Below, one piece after another: positions 8,940 to 18,272 of a stretch of 64,000 nt of DNA (positions are counted from its first letter, which is position 1; each line of letters starts with the position of its first letter). The stretch comes from Candidatus Saccharibacteria bacterium RIFCSPHIGHO2_12_FULL_44_22. GTDB lineage: Bacteria > Patescibacteriota > Saccharimonadia > Saccharimonadales > Saccharimonadaceae. The DNA is taken from the NCBI GenBank assembly GCA_001790515.1, contig MGCS01000013.1:62001-126000 (forward strand), given 5' to 3'. The notes under the pieces were generated by a model. That model saw only the letters and a list, made by a program, of their open reading frames with translations. It was not told the origin of the DNA and did no database searches. The position numbers and the translations under genes were made by a program.

Positions 8940-9548
8940 ATGAGGTATCAAATTTGTGTATCAGGCGCGGCGAGCGGTGACACGGTGACGACATCACACC
9001 AACTAGCATACGAACTCGGCAAAGCAATATCAGCTGCCGGCAAGACGCTTACGACAGGTGCCACTGTTGGATTACCTCACTATGCTGCAATGGGCGCAGT
9101 GAGTGTGACGGGCAAACGAGGTATTTCGATTGGGTTTAGCCCTGCTAGCTCATTTCGAGAGCACGTTGCAACGTATAAACTGCCAACAAAAGAATTTGAT
9201 TACATTAATTTTACTGGTATGGAATACGTGGGTCGCGATGTACATCTTGTCCGCAGTAGCGATGCAGTGATTACTGTCGGTGGGCGGATGGGAAGTTTGC
9301 ATGAACTAGCAACCGCACTCGAGAGTCGAAAAGTATGCGGCATCCTCCTTGGAAGCGGCGGACTTGCTGACTACGCGCCGACACTTCTTGAAAATATTGA
9401 GGCACCAGGTGCGCGAGATATTATTTATGACACAGATCCAGCGCGTTTAGTGGCAAAAGTGATTGATGCGCTCGATAAAAAATATGCTGATTTTCAGCAT
9501 GATGGCACAGATAATCACGTCAGTGCAAAACGATCAGGCCGCGGCTAA
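8940..9548 (+). CDS. LOG/SLOG-superfamily Rossmann-fold nucleotide-binding protein
   Basis: 202 residues. The motif order VSGAASGD, TTGATVGLPHYAAMGA and GGRMGSLHELATAL matches the LOG/TIGR00725-like fold (the PGGxGTxxE motif here is GGRMGSLHE). Relatives bind nucleotides or molybdopterin-like ligands; some hydrolyse nucleoside 5'-monophosphate N-glycosidic bonds (cytokinin-activating LOG). The exact activity here is unknown. A strong SD (AAAGGGAGG) sits 10 nt upstream inside the preceding gene. The C-terminal about 20 residues (GTDNHVSAKRSGRG) look like a disordered tail. Confidence 0.78.
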   Translation: MRYQICVSGAASGDTVTTSHQLAYELGKAISAAGKTLTTGATVGLPHYAAMGAVSVTGKRGISIGFSPASSFREHVATYKLPTKEFDYINFTGMEYVGRDVHLVRSSDAVITVGGRMGSLHELATALESRKVCGILLGSGGLADYAPTLLENIEAPGARDIIYDTDPARLVAKVIDALDKKYADFQHDGTDNHVSAKRSGRG

Positions 9549-9589
9549 TATAAATTGCGAGTATATCGCAATGAAGGAATTTGACAAGT

Positions 9590-9847
9590 ATGAGGATACA
9601 TGAAAGAGGTAGCGTTCATTTGGCAGCGGTAGTAGTAGCTGTAATCGCTATTGCTGCTCTGCTTGTGTTTACGTTTTTTCAGATTTTGCAAGGTCGTGAT
9701 GATCTGGCGGCGGACAGCGCAAAAACATTTAGCGATTGCAAGCGGCTCCGTATGAGCCAAATACTTGAAACGTACCCAGAGCAATGTGTGACCGAATCCG
9801 GCAAAAAATTTACTAATCCAGCACAAGCCATTAATGATCGTAAATGA
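9590..9847 (+). CDS. Small membrane-anchored protein
   Basis: 85 residues with one hydrophobic segment (about 10-31) after a short charged N-terminus (MRIHERGSVHLA), which resembles a type IV prepilin leader but lacks the Glu5. The extracytoplasmic part has two cysteines in DCKRLRM and ETYPEQCVTESGKKFTNP, a pattern I associate with small Patescibacteria surface proteins (family recollection, not tested). ATG 9590 is preferred over the TTG at 9581 because AAGGAA (9573-9578) fits it better. Function unknown. Confidence 0.65.
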   Translation: MRIHERGSVHLAAVVVAVIAIAALLVFTFFQILQGRDDLAADSAKTFSDCKRLRMSQILETYPEQCVTESGKKFTNPAQAINDRK

Positions 9848-9950
9848 GTATACCTAATAACAGCTGATGTGTCGGTCGCGGCACAGAACGGGCTGAGTGA
9901 GTGCAGTTGTTGACGTGTTAACGTCGCTTTAGTGTAACGGGATTTAGCTG

Positions 9951-9956
9951 TATACT
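9951..9956 (+). promoter_or_regulatory. -10 box of uvrB
   Basis: TATACT, 6 nt before the uvrB ATG; no SD. Predicted leaderless. Confidence 0.65.
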
Positions 9957-9962
9957 TAATGA

Positions 9963-11936
9963 ATGGACGAATTATTCCACCTGCAAACAAAGTATCAACC
10001 GACCGGTGATCAACCGAGTGCGATTAGGCAGTTGGTCGAAGGACTTGACGCGGGTGAGCGAGAGCAAACACTTTTAGGTGTCACTGGATCAGGCAAGACG
10101 TTTACGATGGCGAACATTATCCAAAATCGTCAAGTGCCGACGCTAGTGCTCGCGCACAATAAAACACTTGCTGCACAGTTATATAGTGAGTTTAAGTCGT
10201 TTTTCCCCGAGAATGAAGTACATTATTTTGTCAGCTACTTTGACTATTACCAACCCGAGGCGTATATCAGTAGCAGCGACACATTTATCGAAAAAGATAG
10301 CCGAATTAACGATGAGATTGATCGTCTGCGCCATGCCGCAACCACGGCGCTATTGACGCGTCGTGACGTTATTATTGTTGCAAGTGTTAGCTGTATCTAC
10401 GGCATTGGTTCGCCAGACGATTACGGCGAAATGTCTATTACGGTAACCAAAGACGAAAAGCGGCAGCAGGATAAATTTATTCGCTGGCTAACTGACATTC
10501 AGTATCAACGCAATGATATTGATTTTCACCGGGGAACATTTCGAGTAAAAGGTGACGTAGTCGATGTATTTCCTGCGGGCAGCGATGTCGCGTATAGAAT
10601 CGAGTTTTTTGGTGACGTCGTCGACAGAATCACTCGAATCGACCCTCTCACTGGTGAAATATTGGGCGAACCGCATGCTGTGACGATTTTTCCGAGCAGC
10701 CACTATGTAACGCCCAAACAAAAGCTTGAATATGCGATCGAGCGAATCAAACAAGAATTTGAGGAGCGTGTTGAATGGTTCGAAGCGCATGATAAATTAC
10801 TCGAAGCACAGCGCCTGACGCAGCGAACGAAATACGATATAGAAATGCTTGAAGAAACAGGATTCGTGAAAGGAATCGAGAACTATAGTCGGTACTTGAC
10901 TAATCGTGAACCAGGTGAGCAGCCGGCGACTCTGATCGACTATTTCCCAGACGATTGGCTACTTTTAGTTGACGAAAGTCATCAGACATTACCGCAAGTT
11001 CGCGGTATGTACAATGGAGATCGCGCACGCAAAGAGGTACTGGTCGAATACGGATTCCGTCTGCCATCAGCGCTCGATAACCGTCCGCTTCGATTTGATG
11101 AATTTGATAGCCATATCAACAAGGCGGTATATGTATCAGCGACACCTGGCGACTACGAACTCGAACATAGCCCTGAACCGGCTCAACAGATCATTCGACC
11201 AACAGGGTTACTTGATCCTCAGCTAGAAATTCGGCCGACTGACGGTCAGATTGATGATTTGATCGCTGAAATCCGCGAACGCATCGAAAAAAATCAACGT
11301 GTGCTCGTAACAACACTCACGAAACGCATGGCAGAAGACCTTAGTTCGTACCTGCTTGAACTCGATATCAAGACTGCTTATATTCACAGCGAAGTTGACA
11401 CGCTTGAACGTGGTGATATTTTGCGTGATCTTCGCCTGGGTGTTTATGATGTACTCGTTGGAATTAACTTGCTTCGTGAAGGTTTAGATCTGCCAGAAGT
11501 AAGCATGGTGGCGATTATGGATGCAGACAAAGAAGGGTTTCTGCGTTCCGAGAGTGCGCTCATACAGACAATTGGTCGTGCCGCGCGCCACCAAGAAGGC
11601 AAGGTTTATATGTATGCCGACACTGTGACGCGCTCGATGCAGGCTGCGATTGATGAGACTGATCGGCGTCGTGCTATCCAGGAAGCATACAACACCGAAC
11701 ACGGGATTACGCCGACGAGTGTTGCAAAGGAAATTGACGAAGGTCTTCGATCAATTATTCCAATGAAGGAAGGCGACAACAAGCAGAAATTAGACCTTAA
11801 GAAAATACCAAAAGACGAGTATCAATCACTTATCAAAGAGCTTTCGGGGCAGATGGAATTAGCCAGTGCGAATCTTGAGTTTGAAAAGGCTGCAGAGCTG
11901 CGCGATATGATTGGTGAAATTCGTTCAAAACTCTAG
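9963..11936 (+). CDS. uvrB: Excinuclease ABC subunit B
   Basis: Damage-recognition helicase of nucleotide excision repair; it loads on damaged DNA with UvrA and recruits UvrC. Walker A is GVTGSGKT at residues 39-46. The tyrosine-rich beta-hairpin ([18 protein letters not shown]), the DESHQT Walker B and the helicase motifs ([24 protein letters not shown]) follow in order. A C-terminal UVR motif ([13 protein letters not shown]) for UvrC binding is present. Length of 657 residues is typical. It is transcribed alone; uvrA and uvrC are not in the window. Confidence 0.97.
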   Translation: MDELFHLQTKYQPTGDQPSAIRQLVEGLDAGEREQTLLGVTGSGKTFTMANIIQNRQVPTLVLAHNKTLAAQLYSEFKSFFPENEVHYFVSYFDYYQPEAYISSSDTFIEKDSRINDEIDRLRHAATTALLTRRDVIIVASVSCIYGIGSPDDYGEMSITVTKDEKRQQDKFIRWLTDIQYQRNDIDFHRGTFRVKGDVVDVFPAGSDVAYRIEFFGDVVDRITRIDPLTGEILGEPHAVTIFPSSHYVTPKQKLEYAIERIKQEFEERVEWFEAHDKLLEAQRLTQRTKYDIEMLEETGFVKGIENYSRYLTNREPGEQPATLIDYFPDDWLLLVDESHQTLPQVRGMYNGDRARKEVLVEYGFRLPSALDNRPLRFDEFDSHINKAVYVSATPGDYELEHSPEPAQQIIRPTGLLDPQLEIRPTDGQIDDLIAEIRERIEKNQRVLVTTLTKRMAEDLSSYLLELDIKTAYIHSEVDTLERGDILRDLRLGVYDVLVGINLLREGLDLPEVSMVAIMDADKEGFLRSESALIQTIGRAARHQEGKVYMYADTVTRSMQAAIDETDRRRAIQEAYNTEHGITPTSVAKEIDEGLRSIIPMKEGDNKQKLDLKKIPKDEYQSLIKELSGQMELASANLEFEKAAELRDMIGEIRSKL

Positions 11937-11943
11937 TTTGATA

Positions 11944-11952
11944 TGCTACACT
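11944..11952 (+). promoter_or_regulatory. Extended -10 before the trypsin-like membrane protein gene
   Basis: TGC-TACACT, ending 10 nt before the ATG at 11963; no SD. Confidence 0.55.
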
Positions 11953-11962
11953 AAGCATAAGC

Positions 11963-14611
11963 ATGCAAGATTCTTCAACCAACCCCTACATACCACAGGA
12001 GTCGGAGGCAATACGCCAAAAGACCGAAACAATCCATTCGCCGCTAGGCCGGATTGCGAAAATTTTATTAATTGTCACGATTGTACTATCCGTTTTGATC
12101 GCAATCGGCTTGTTTTTTGTCGTACCCCGTACAGCGTACGATGACAAAGATGCGCGAATAGAACTAGGTAATGTACTGCAACCAAGCGATCAGCTAGCAA
12201 AACTCGTTCCCGTGACATCTACTCAAGGCTTTAGTGTCAGCTACGATAACCAGCTGTTCACAAGTTATGCCGAAACGGTCGTCCCAGTTGGAAAAGATGG
12301 CAAACCTCAAGAAGCTGTGCCGTATTATGAAAACAATGATCTTCGTGTAAAGCGTGACTACAACCTCGTTCGAGTAAGTCCAGTAGAAAGCACCGATTCG
12401 ACGCGTGCAGCTGTGACCAATCCTCCTCAGCTGCTCATTACAGCAAATGTGACCGCAGAACAAATCAAAGAGGCCGCCGCAAAACCTGATTTTAAAGGAC
12501 TATCCAATCTCAGTACGTTTATCAAACTGAGCACTGACAAGCGACTTGCAGAACGAACCGCCGATGACGGCACAACAGCAACGGTAAGCATCGAAGCGAG
12601 CAAGCCGGTTCCTCAGTCTATTAATGGTGTCGAGTTCCAAAAGATTCGCTATACCACCAAGAATGATAATTATCGTATTGCCACCGAAAAATATGATGAC
12701 TGCTATTATACGATTCAGAATGATCAGGCGTATGCCGCGTGCATAACGAATGTTCGTCCATACAATGTTGATGCGGCCGCTCTCGATGAACAGATGCTTC
12801 AGTCGCTCACATTCCAAAAGACAAATACGGCTGCCGACGACACCGATGCTGCGGCAAACACGACAACAGAGGAACAGACATCAGAAGTTGTTGATGAAAC
12901 AGAGGCTGCTTTGGTGACAAAAAAAGCAGAGTATAACGAGAACACCGAAAGTCTTCGTTCAATCGCAAAAGCTCAACCGAGTGTCGTTCGAATCGGAACA
13001 CTCTATTGCGCAGATTTGGATCTCAAGCTGGAATCAGGCGAGACGGCAACGACATTGACAAATGCCTGTATCGGCAATGTTGCTAACGGCACGATCGTGT
13101 CGAGCGAAGGACATATCGCAACGTCCGGACATGCAATTCGTCATGATGTCAAAGATGCTATTAACGGCTACATCAACTATGCCGACAGCCGTGAAGATTT
13201 ACTTACTCGGTTGCAGACCATTCTTGACTATCTGTTAAAGGCTCGGGTTATTTTAGAGGACGATGCAAATTACCTCAAAAATGGAGCAATCAACGGGGAT
13301 CAAGAAGCGATCGCAAAAATAGAGAACATAGGCTCTATTATTCCAAGCAGCTACATTACAGCCGTAAAAGATGAGTATACCTACAGTATCCAGCCAACGA
13401 ACAAGCCAATTGTTATCAATCGTGGCGGCGGATCAAAACCATCCTTTGCGTATTCAGATACCGTCCTTTCAGCAAAATTCGTTGCTGCAGAATACGACAT
13501 GTCAAAATCTCGTCAAGAAGTGTTTAACAGTGATACTCCTTCGGCAGATGTCGGGTTACTAAAGGTTGAAGGAGCGACGTTCCAAAACACTGCAATTGCA
13601 CCAGGGAATGACATCAAAGCAAATACTGTTCTGAATACTATCGGATTCCCCGCGTATGCTGACAGTGCATTGATCATCGACAAGATCAATAACTTCCCCC
13701 AAGTAACCAACGCAAAGGTCAACCAGACATATGACCGAGACGGTGAGCGACTCATCGAAACAAGCACGCCGGTTGTCCCGGGCGGTGATGGCGCTGGAAC
13801 GTTTGATCAGTCGGGTAAATTAGTAGGATTCGCAGTATATGGCAAATTATACTGCCCTGATCAAGAATGTTTTGCGAACGGAACAGTGCGTTCTACAAAT
13901 GAGCTGACAAAATTAGTCGACGACAAGAATATAAAACTTGGTGAATTAAGCCAGGCGACAAACACTTGGAACAGAGCTATCGATGAATATTTTGCTGGTA
14001 ACTACAGTGCGGCGCAAAGTAGTTTTGCTACCGCAGCTAGTCAGTATGGCTTTAACCAATGGGCAACGCCGCTTTCGCAGCTTGCTCAGTCCAAAAGGGG
14101 CTCAGTAGGCGACACGTCACTGTTCAATCAGGGTCTCACCGCTATGATTATCTTGCTTGTACTAATGATTATACTAACGATTTTGTTTGCAGTTGTCTTC
14201 TATCTGCAGCGTCGCCGATACAGTATGTTGCAGGTGGGTCATTATGGTGCGATGCCATCAATGCCGGCTGCAAACTACCAACCAAGCCCTCAGCAGCCGC
14301 CAGTGAGTAGCCAATATCAGGCAACTACTAGTCAATATCAAACTGCACCTCAGCCCGTCATGAGTACGCAACAGCCGCAAAACCAACCGTATACGCCGCA
14401 GCAAATCCGACAGCAGCCGCAACAACCTGCGCAGTATACTGCGCCAGTCCCGAGTGGTTTTCAACCGCAGTACCAGGCTGATCCAACTCAGCCACAGCGA
14501 TATGAGCAACAAATTCCGCCGGTTGCTCAGCCGTATAATGCTCCTCAGTCTGTTCAACCGCAGCAGCCTACCCAGCCGCCACAGTCTGAAGATCCGTTCT
14601 ATCGGCAGTAG
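11963..14611 (+). CDS. Large two-TM membrane protein with trypsin-like domain lacking the catalytic Ser
   Basis: 882 residues. A short cytoplasmic N-terminus is followed by a TM helix (about 32-55), a large extracytoplasmic part, a second TM helix (about 727-749) and a Gln/Pro-rich cytoplasmic tail of about 130 residues. Residues about 330-660 resemble chymotrypsin/DegP-like peptidases: His390 in ATSGHAIRHD and Asp529 in SADVGLLKV fit the catalytic pair, but where GNSGGP is expected the protein has PGGDGAG with Asp609 in the serine position. It is therefore probably a proteolytically inactive scaffold or binding protein. The domain before it (about 60-290) is unrecognised. Confidence 0.75.
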   Translation: MQDSSTNPYIPQESEAIRQKTETIHSPLGRIAKILLIVTIVLSVLIAIGLFFVVPRTAYDDKDARIELGNVLQPSDQLAKLVPVTSTQGFSVSYDNQLFTSYAETVVPVGKDGKPQEAVPYYENNDLRVKRDYNLVRVSPVESTDSTRAAVTNPPQLLITANVTAEQIKEAAAKPDFKGLSNLSTFIKLSTDKRLAERTADDGTTATVSIEASKPVPQSINGVEFQKIRYTTKNDNYRIATEKYDDCYYTIQNDQAYAACITNVRPYNVDAAALDEQMLQSLTFQKTNTAADDTDAAANTTTEEQTSEVVDETEAALVTKKAEYNENTESLRSIAKAQPSVVRIGTLYCADLDLKLESGETATTLTNACIGNVANGTIVSSEGHIATSGHAIRHDVKDAINGYINYADSREDLLTRLQTILDYLLKARVILEDDANYLKNGAINGDQEAIAKIENIGSIIPSSYITAVKDEYTYSIQPTNKPIVINRGGGSKPSFAYSDTVLSAKFVAAEYDMSKSRQEVFNSDTPSADVGLLKVEGATFQNTAIAPGNDIKANTVLNTIGFPAYADSALIIDKINNFPQVTNAKVNQTYDRDGERLIETSTPVVPGGDGAGTFDQSGKLVGFAVYGKLYCPDQECFANGTVRSTNELTKLVDDKNIKLGELSQATNTWNRAIDEYFAGNYSAAQSSFATAASQYGFNQWATPLSQLAQSKRGSVGDTSLFNQGLTAMIILLVLMIILTILFAVVFYLQRRRYSMLQVGHYGAMPSMPAANYQPSPQQPPVSSQYQATTSQYQTAPQPVMSTQQPQNQPYTPQQIRQQPQQPAQYTAPVPSGFQPQYQADPTQPQRYEQQIPPVAQPYNAPQSVQPQQPTQPPQSEDPFYRQ

Positions 14612-14643
14612 ATTGACGATTAGTTGCATTTCCGTGCCTCTTG

Positions 14644-14652
14644 TGCTATAAT
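14644..14652 (+). promoter_or_regulatory. Extended -10 of the DEAD-box helicase gene
   Basis: TGC-TATAAT (TATAAT at 14647-14652). It lies 174 nt before the start codon, so the transcript has a long leader. Confidence 0.7.
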
Positions 14653-14658
14653 GAATAT

Positions 14659-14826
14659 ATTGCATTCGATGAATGTCGAGCCTCTTTCAAAGATGAGCGC
14701 ACCGATTTTATGAGCACAGAACCGTGCCATGGCGCCACCACCGAAATATCCTCTCGCTGTTCTATGACTAGTTATTAGTCTTGACTGCAAATCTACTAAA
14801 TAGAAACAACGAAAGGGTTATTTCTT
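14659..14826 (+). promoter_or_regulatory. Long 5' leader of the helicase gene
   Basis: About 168 nt without an ORF of note. It contains small hairpins (GACTA-N5-TAGTC near 14766-14780; GCAC-N6-GTGC followed by the palindrome TGGCGCCA) and ends in an SD (GAAAGGG) 10 nt before the ATG. Long structured leaders are typical of cold-shock-controlled DEAD helicases; regulation here is an inference. Confidence 0.5.
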
Positions 14827-16065
14827 ATGGCATTTACACAACAACGACGAGGTGGACGACCACCCCAAGGTAACTCACGTCCATCAGGCGGTCGATCATT
14901 CGGCGGCGGTGGTGGCGGACGACGTGGCGGCGGTAATCGCGGTCCAGCAAAAAAATATATTCATCCATCTAAATTCATCAACAAAGCCGTCGCAAAAGCT
15001 GACGAAATTGTCTATGAATCAAAGCATAAATTCGCCGATTTTCCGTTCGGCGCACAGTTGCATCACAACATCTCCCACAAGGGCTACGTGACTCCAAGTG
15101 CTATCCAAGATCAAGCGATTCCTCATATTATTGAAGGTCGTGATGTTATCGGTCTTGCAAACACCGGTACCGGCAAAACAGCGGCATTCTTGCTCCCAAT
15201 CATTGAACGTCAGAGTGGTATTTCACTCCGACCGAGCGTACTGATTGTTGCGCCAACTCGCGAGCTAGCTCAGCAAATTGACGAACAATTCCGTGAATTC
15301 AGTAAAGGCCTTAACCTTTATTCTGCACTTATCGTTGGTGGCGTGAATGTTGATCGCCAGATTCGTGACCTCAAACGACGTCCTCACTTTATTATTGGAA
15401 CGCCAGGACGACTAAAAGATCTGATGCAGCGTCGGATACTTCGACTAGACACAATGACGACATTAGTACTGGACGAAGCTGACCGAATGCTTGATATGGG
15501 ATTCTTGCCTGATATTCGTCAAATCGTTGATGCGATGCCACGAGAACGTCAGACGCTATTCTTTAGTGCGACGATAACACCTGATATTCAGGCACTTGTT
15601 AATACTTTCCTGAACAATCCAGAAACAGTATCTGTTCGAACATCAGAGACTAGCGAACATGTCGAACAAGACATTATCGAAGTACGTGATAAATCACAAA
15701 AGATCGATATCTTGACTGAGATGCTTCGCGGTGAAGCATACGATAAGGTACTTGTATTTGGTGAAACAAAGTTTGGCGTGCAGCGTTTGAGTGACCACTT
15801 AGACAATAGCGGTATTCCATCTGCTGCGATCCATGGTAATAAAAACCAATCACAGCGCCAACGTGCTTTGAAACAATTCAAAGACGAGCGCGTGAAGGTG
15901 CTTGTAGCAACTGATGTTGCGGCTCGCGGGCTGGACATTCCAAATGTATCGCACGTGATCAACTTCGATACACCACAGACATACGAAGATTATGTACACC
16001 GTATCGGCCGAACCGGTCGTGGTGGCGCAAGTGGACGTGCACATACGTTCATCGACGCACGCTAA
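14827..16065 (+). CDS. DEAD-box ATP-dependent RNA helicase
   Basis: ATP-dependent RNA remodelling enzyme of the RhlE/CshA/DeaD type. An Arg/Gly-rich N-terminal extension (residues 7-40, with RGG-like stretches) precedes the helicase core. Motifs in order: Q motif (TPSAIQDQAIP), I (ANTGTGKT), Ia (PTRELAQQ), Ib (GTPGRL), II (DEAD), III (SAT), IV-VI (TDVAARGLDIP, HRIGRTGR). The RG-rich region, usually C-terminal in bacterial relatives, is N-terminal here. There is no C-terminal accessory domain: the protein stops shortly after motif VI. A terminator follows. Confidence 0.94.
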   Translation: MAFTQQRRGGRPPQGNSRPSGGRSFGGGGGGRRGGGNRGPAKKYIHPSKFINKAVAKADEIVYESKHKFADFPFGAQLHHNISHKGYVTPSAIQDQAIPHIIEGRDVIGLANTGTGKTAAFLLPIIERQSGISLRPSVLIVAPTRELAQQIDEQFREFSKGLNLYSALIVGGVNVDRQIRDLKRRPHFIIGTPGRLKDLMQRRILRLDTMTTLVLDEADRMLDMGFLPDIRQIVDAMPRERQTLFFSATITPDIQALVNTFLNNPETVSVRTSETSEHVEQDIIEVRDKSQKIDILTEMLRGEAYDKVLVFGETKFGVQRLSDHLDNSGIPSAAIHGNKNQSQRQRALKQFKDERVKVLVATDVAARGLDIPNVSHVINFDTPQTYEDYVHRIGRTGRGGASGRAHTFIDAR

Positions 16066-16093
16066 AAAATACATCATTCTATCCGTCAAGAAT

Positions 16094-16133
16094 ATGCTAC
16101 CATTGTTTCAATACAGTGGTAGCATTTTATTTG
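16094..16133 (+). terminator. Terminator after the helicase gene
   Basis: ATGCTACCATTG (16094-16105), loop, CAGTGGTAGCAT (16114-16125) with one G-T pair, then TTTATTT. The SD of the next gene (GGGAG) follows immediately. Confidence 0.75.
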
Positions 16134-16143
16134 GGAGAAAGAA

Positions 16144-17115
16144 ATGACGCAGACATTCGAAAAAATGAGTCGACAGCAGGCTATTGATCGTTATCGGCCT
16201 TTTGTCCCGAGCCTAGATTCACAGCCTAAGAGCCAGCTTGAAAGTGAATTACGTGAGAATGGAATTGCAGAAGTTGTACTTGATACACCAGTTGATGCAT
16301 ACCAATTGATCAGTGATCAATACGATATATGTATGAATGAGCACCCTGAGTGGCTAAACTGGACAGCTGGAAGCTTTGATAAAGTTGGAGTACCAGAAGA
16401 CGGACATGTTCGAAAAGAACTCAGTATAAATCTAGCAGGCATGCAAATCAGTGATCCTAAGGTTATTTTTCACTTTAATGACACTCTTCGCAAAAAGTGG
16501 TATCGTATGCAGCAAAAGACTCCGCCAGAATTTAAAGACTATATGGAACATGGTTTTTATCTCCAATCTGACTTAGCTCGTTCAGCTGCCAACATTATGG
16601 ATATTCTTGACGAATCTTACCGGGGTATAAAACACCTCTATTTTCCAAGCGAATTAGGGTCTATAACATTCCGTCTGCTAAGATATGACGGATACGATAC
16701 GCATGACGGAGAAGGCAAATTAATTGTTGATAATGGCGCTCAGATTGCAAAACCACACTATGATCGAGGTGGAGCAACCATTCAAGCGTATGCTAGTGCA
16801 CCTGGTTTTTGGCGACAGTTAGAAGGTCGACACGGCGCTGCACATCCTAAGCTTTATCCGCCCCATGGTGTTGGTATGTCGCAATTCTTCTTCGGTGCCG
16901 CTAACCGCGTTGTATATGGGTCAAAAAATAATCCAATTAAACCACTCTACCACTGTGTAGATCGTATCATTTCAGATGGAGCACAGAATATTCCAGACTA
17001 TGTACCGCCTCGTACAGCCGCTATCGGATTTATTGATATGCCAGGAGTGGATTTGAAGATTACTTCGAGAGATACGCAGCCAGAGCGTATAGACATGCAT
17101 AATCTTGATATCTAA
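16144..17115 (+). CDS. 2-oxoglutarate/Fe(II)-dependent oxygenase-like protein
   Basis: 323 residues with the facial triad expected of the isopenicillin-N-synthase-like dioxygenases: His205-x-Asp207 (KPHYDRGGATIQAY) and His270 (PLYHCVDR), followed by Arg290 (PPRTAAIGFID) in the place of the 2-oxoglutarate-binding RxS. These enzymes hydroxylate or desaturate small molecules or proteins using O2, Fe(II) and 2-oxoglutarate. The substrate cannot be predicted, and an O2-requiring enzyme would be unusual in a fermentative ultrasmall bacterium. SD GGGAG lies about 9 nt upstream. No operon partner; the next gene is convergent. Confidence 0.7.
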   Translation: MTQTFEKMSRQQAIDRYRPFVPSLDSQPKSQLESELRENGIAEVVLDTPVDAYQLISDQYDICMNEHPEWLNWTAGSFDKVGVPEDGHVRKELSINLAGMQISDPKVIFHFNDTLRKKWYRMQQKTPPEFKDYMEHGFYLQSDLARSAANIMDILDESYRGIKHLYFPSELGSITFRLLRYDGYDTHDGEGKLIVDNGAQIAKPHYDRGGATIQAYASAPGFWRQLEGRHGAAHPKLYPPHGVGMSQFFFGAANRVVYGSKNNPIKPLYHCVDRIISDGAQNIPDYVPPRTAAIGFIDMPGVDLKITSRDTQPERIDMHNLDI

Positions 17116-17592
17116 TTAAGCTGTTTTAATTCGTCGTCGTTTTGCTTTAGATCGCGCGATGCGTAGCCCATGATGACGGACAGGTGCGAATACCCAGAAC
17201 TTCAATCCAACAAATGTCCAGGCGGTCGAGAATAGACCGGATATGAATTGTCCAATGTACGGCGTAATCCCAAACTGCTGTTCTAATGTATAGGTGATCG
17301 TGAATAGTAGAACTGCACTAGTGATAGTGAATGTAATGAATTTGATAACACCGTCAGATGAATCACGGCCTTTTTTGTCATCGGCAAATACCCATTTATC
17401 GTCCACGATAAAGAACAAAATGTTTGACAGGACAGTTGGAATAGCGAGTGCCCAAAAACTTGGCATATTGAATGTCTGATCAAGGAATGCAAAGCCAAAA
17501 TACGTCCCCCAAAAGGGAATATTTCCGGCAAGTTGTAATTTGGCAAACTCAGTTACAAGCTTGATTATATTCTTTTTCTTTTTTGTTTTCAT
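17116..17592 (-). CDS. GtrA-like membrane protein
   Basis: 158 residues with four predicted TM helices and Lys/Arg-rich termini. The pattern N-x-L-F-F-I-V-D-D-K-W-V-F at about 57-69 matches the GtrA family signature (N F x x x R x W V F). GtrA proteins are thought to flip or hand over undecaprenyl-phosphate-linked sugars for cell-surface glycosylation. Convergent with the oxygenase gene: the stop codons are adjacent. An extended -10 lies just upstream. Confidence 0.78.
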   Translation of the reverse strand: MKTKKKKNIIKLVTEFAKLQLAGNIPFWGTYFGFAFLDQTFNMPSFWALAIPTVLSNILFFIVDDKWVFADDKKGRDSSDGVIKFITFTITSAVLLFTITYTLEQQFGITPYIGQFISGLFSTAWTFVGLKFWVFAPVRHHGLRIARSKAKRRRIKTA

Positions 17593-17605
17593 AAGCGTTA
17601 CGACA

Positions 17606-17611
17606 AGTATA
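17606..17611 (-). promoter_or_regulatory. -10 box of the GtrA-like gene
   Basis: Minus-strand TATACT preceded by TGC (extended -10), 13 nt before the ATG. Confidence 0.55.
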
Positions 17612-17625
17612 GCATAGATATGACG

Positions 17626-17659
17626 AACCCCTCGATCACCGTGTGGTAATCGAGGGGTT
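17626..17659. terminator. Terminator of the lipoprotein gene
   Basis: Perfect 11-bp inverted repeat AACCCCTCGAT (17626-17636) / ATCGAGGGGTT (17649-17659) just after the lipoprotein stop on the minus strand. Tail weakly U-rich. Confidence 0.6.
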
Positions 17660-17676
17660 TCGAGCGTCAGGAGGGG

Positions 17677-18216
17677 TTAGTTCTGCCAAGCTTGTCCTGC
17701 GCACTGCGTGCTTGGGATGTCGACAACCTGAGTGACTAGCTGAGTCGTTTTCGCCCCAATCAGGCTGATCTTGATCGAAATGTCTTTGCCATTCAGCGGG
17801 ATTGGAACGGCGACTTGGCCGGCATCTTGTTCGCCAGTCACCGTATCTTTCATGTAGAAAAGCGATGCTTCGTGTCCTGGGTCTTGACGGTTCGATGCCG
17901 GCTTCCCGATATCGGCGAAATCGCCGACCAGGACGCCGATCTCACCCTCGCCTGCCGTCGTGTAGGTCACGACGACGATCGCAGTGTTGCTGTCCGTGCA
18001 CTTGTCGAAGTACACTTCACCGAACATGACTTCGGTGACGCTTCCCTCGTACGACGACTGTGACGAGATGATCTGTGACGGGATGACTCCCGTCGGGCTA
18101 GTCTCATTCGTGGTCGGTGACTGCGCATCGTCTTTCGCGACGGGACTACCGTCGACACTGCAACCGGTCAGGGCTGCGACAGTGATGACACTTGCGAAAA
18201 AAACAGAAGCCCTCAT
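17677..18216 (-). CDS. Small lipoprotein, G+C-rich orphan
   Basis: 179 residues. Signal peptide with lipobox LTGC (Cys at about 19), then a Ser/Thr/Pro-rich linker to about residue 55 and a beta-rich domain with two cysteines (DKCTD and TQCAG), probably disulphide-linked. No family recognised. Base composition is clearly more G+C-rich than the neighbours, with codons such as GTC, GAC and CGG favoured. Unlike most genes here it has a strong SD (AGGAGG close to the ATG), its own promoter and its own terminator, so it looks like a self-contained cassette, possibly acquired. Confidence 0.75.
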   Translation of the reverse strand: MRASVFFASVITVAALTGCSVDGSPVAKDDAQSPTTNETSPTGVIPSQIISSQSSYEGSVTEVMFGEVYFDKCTDSNTAIVVVTYTTAGEGEIGVLVGDFADIGKPASNRQDPGHEASLFYMKDTVTGEQDAGQVAVPIPLNGKDISIKISLIGAKTTQLVTQVVDIPSTQCAGQAWQN

Positions 18217-18235
18217 GGCTCCTCCTCGTGCTCGA

Positions 18236-18263
18236 GTACCGTATTCCGGAATGTCCGGGGTAC
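18236..18263. promoter_or_regulatory. Palindromic site in the lipoprotein leader
   Basis: GTACC...GGTAC ends enclosing TTCCGGAA (18244-18251). It lies between the -10 and the SD of the lipoprotein gene, so it could be an operator or an mRNA hairpin. Confidence 0.4.
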
Positions 18264-18272
18264 TATAATTAA

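Noticed and set aside
17116-18216. Toxin-antitoxin pair in the GtrA/lipoprotein region
   Set aside because: The proteins have TM helices or a lipobox and separate promoters; no toxin fold is visible.
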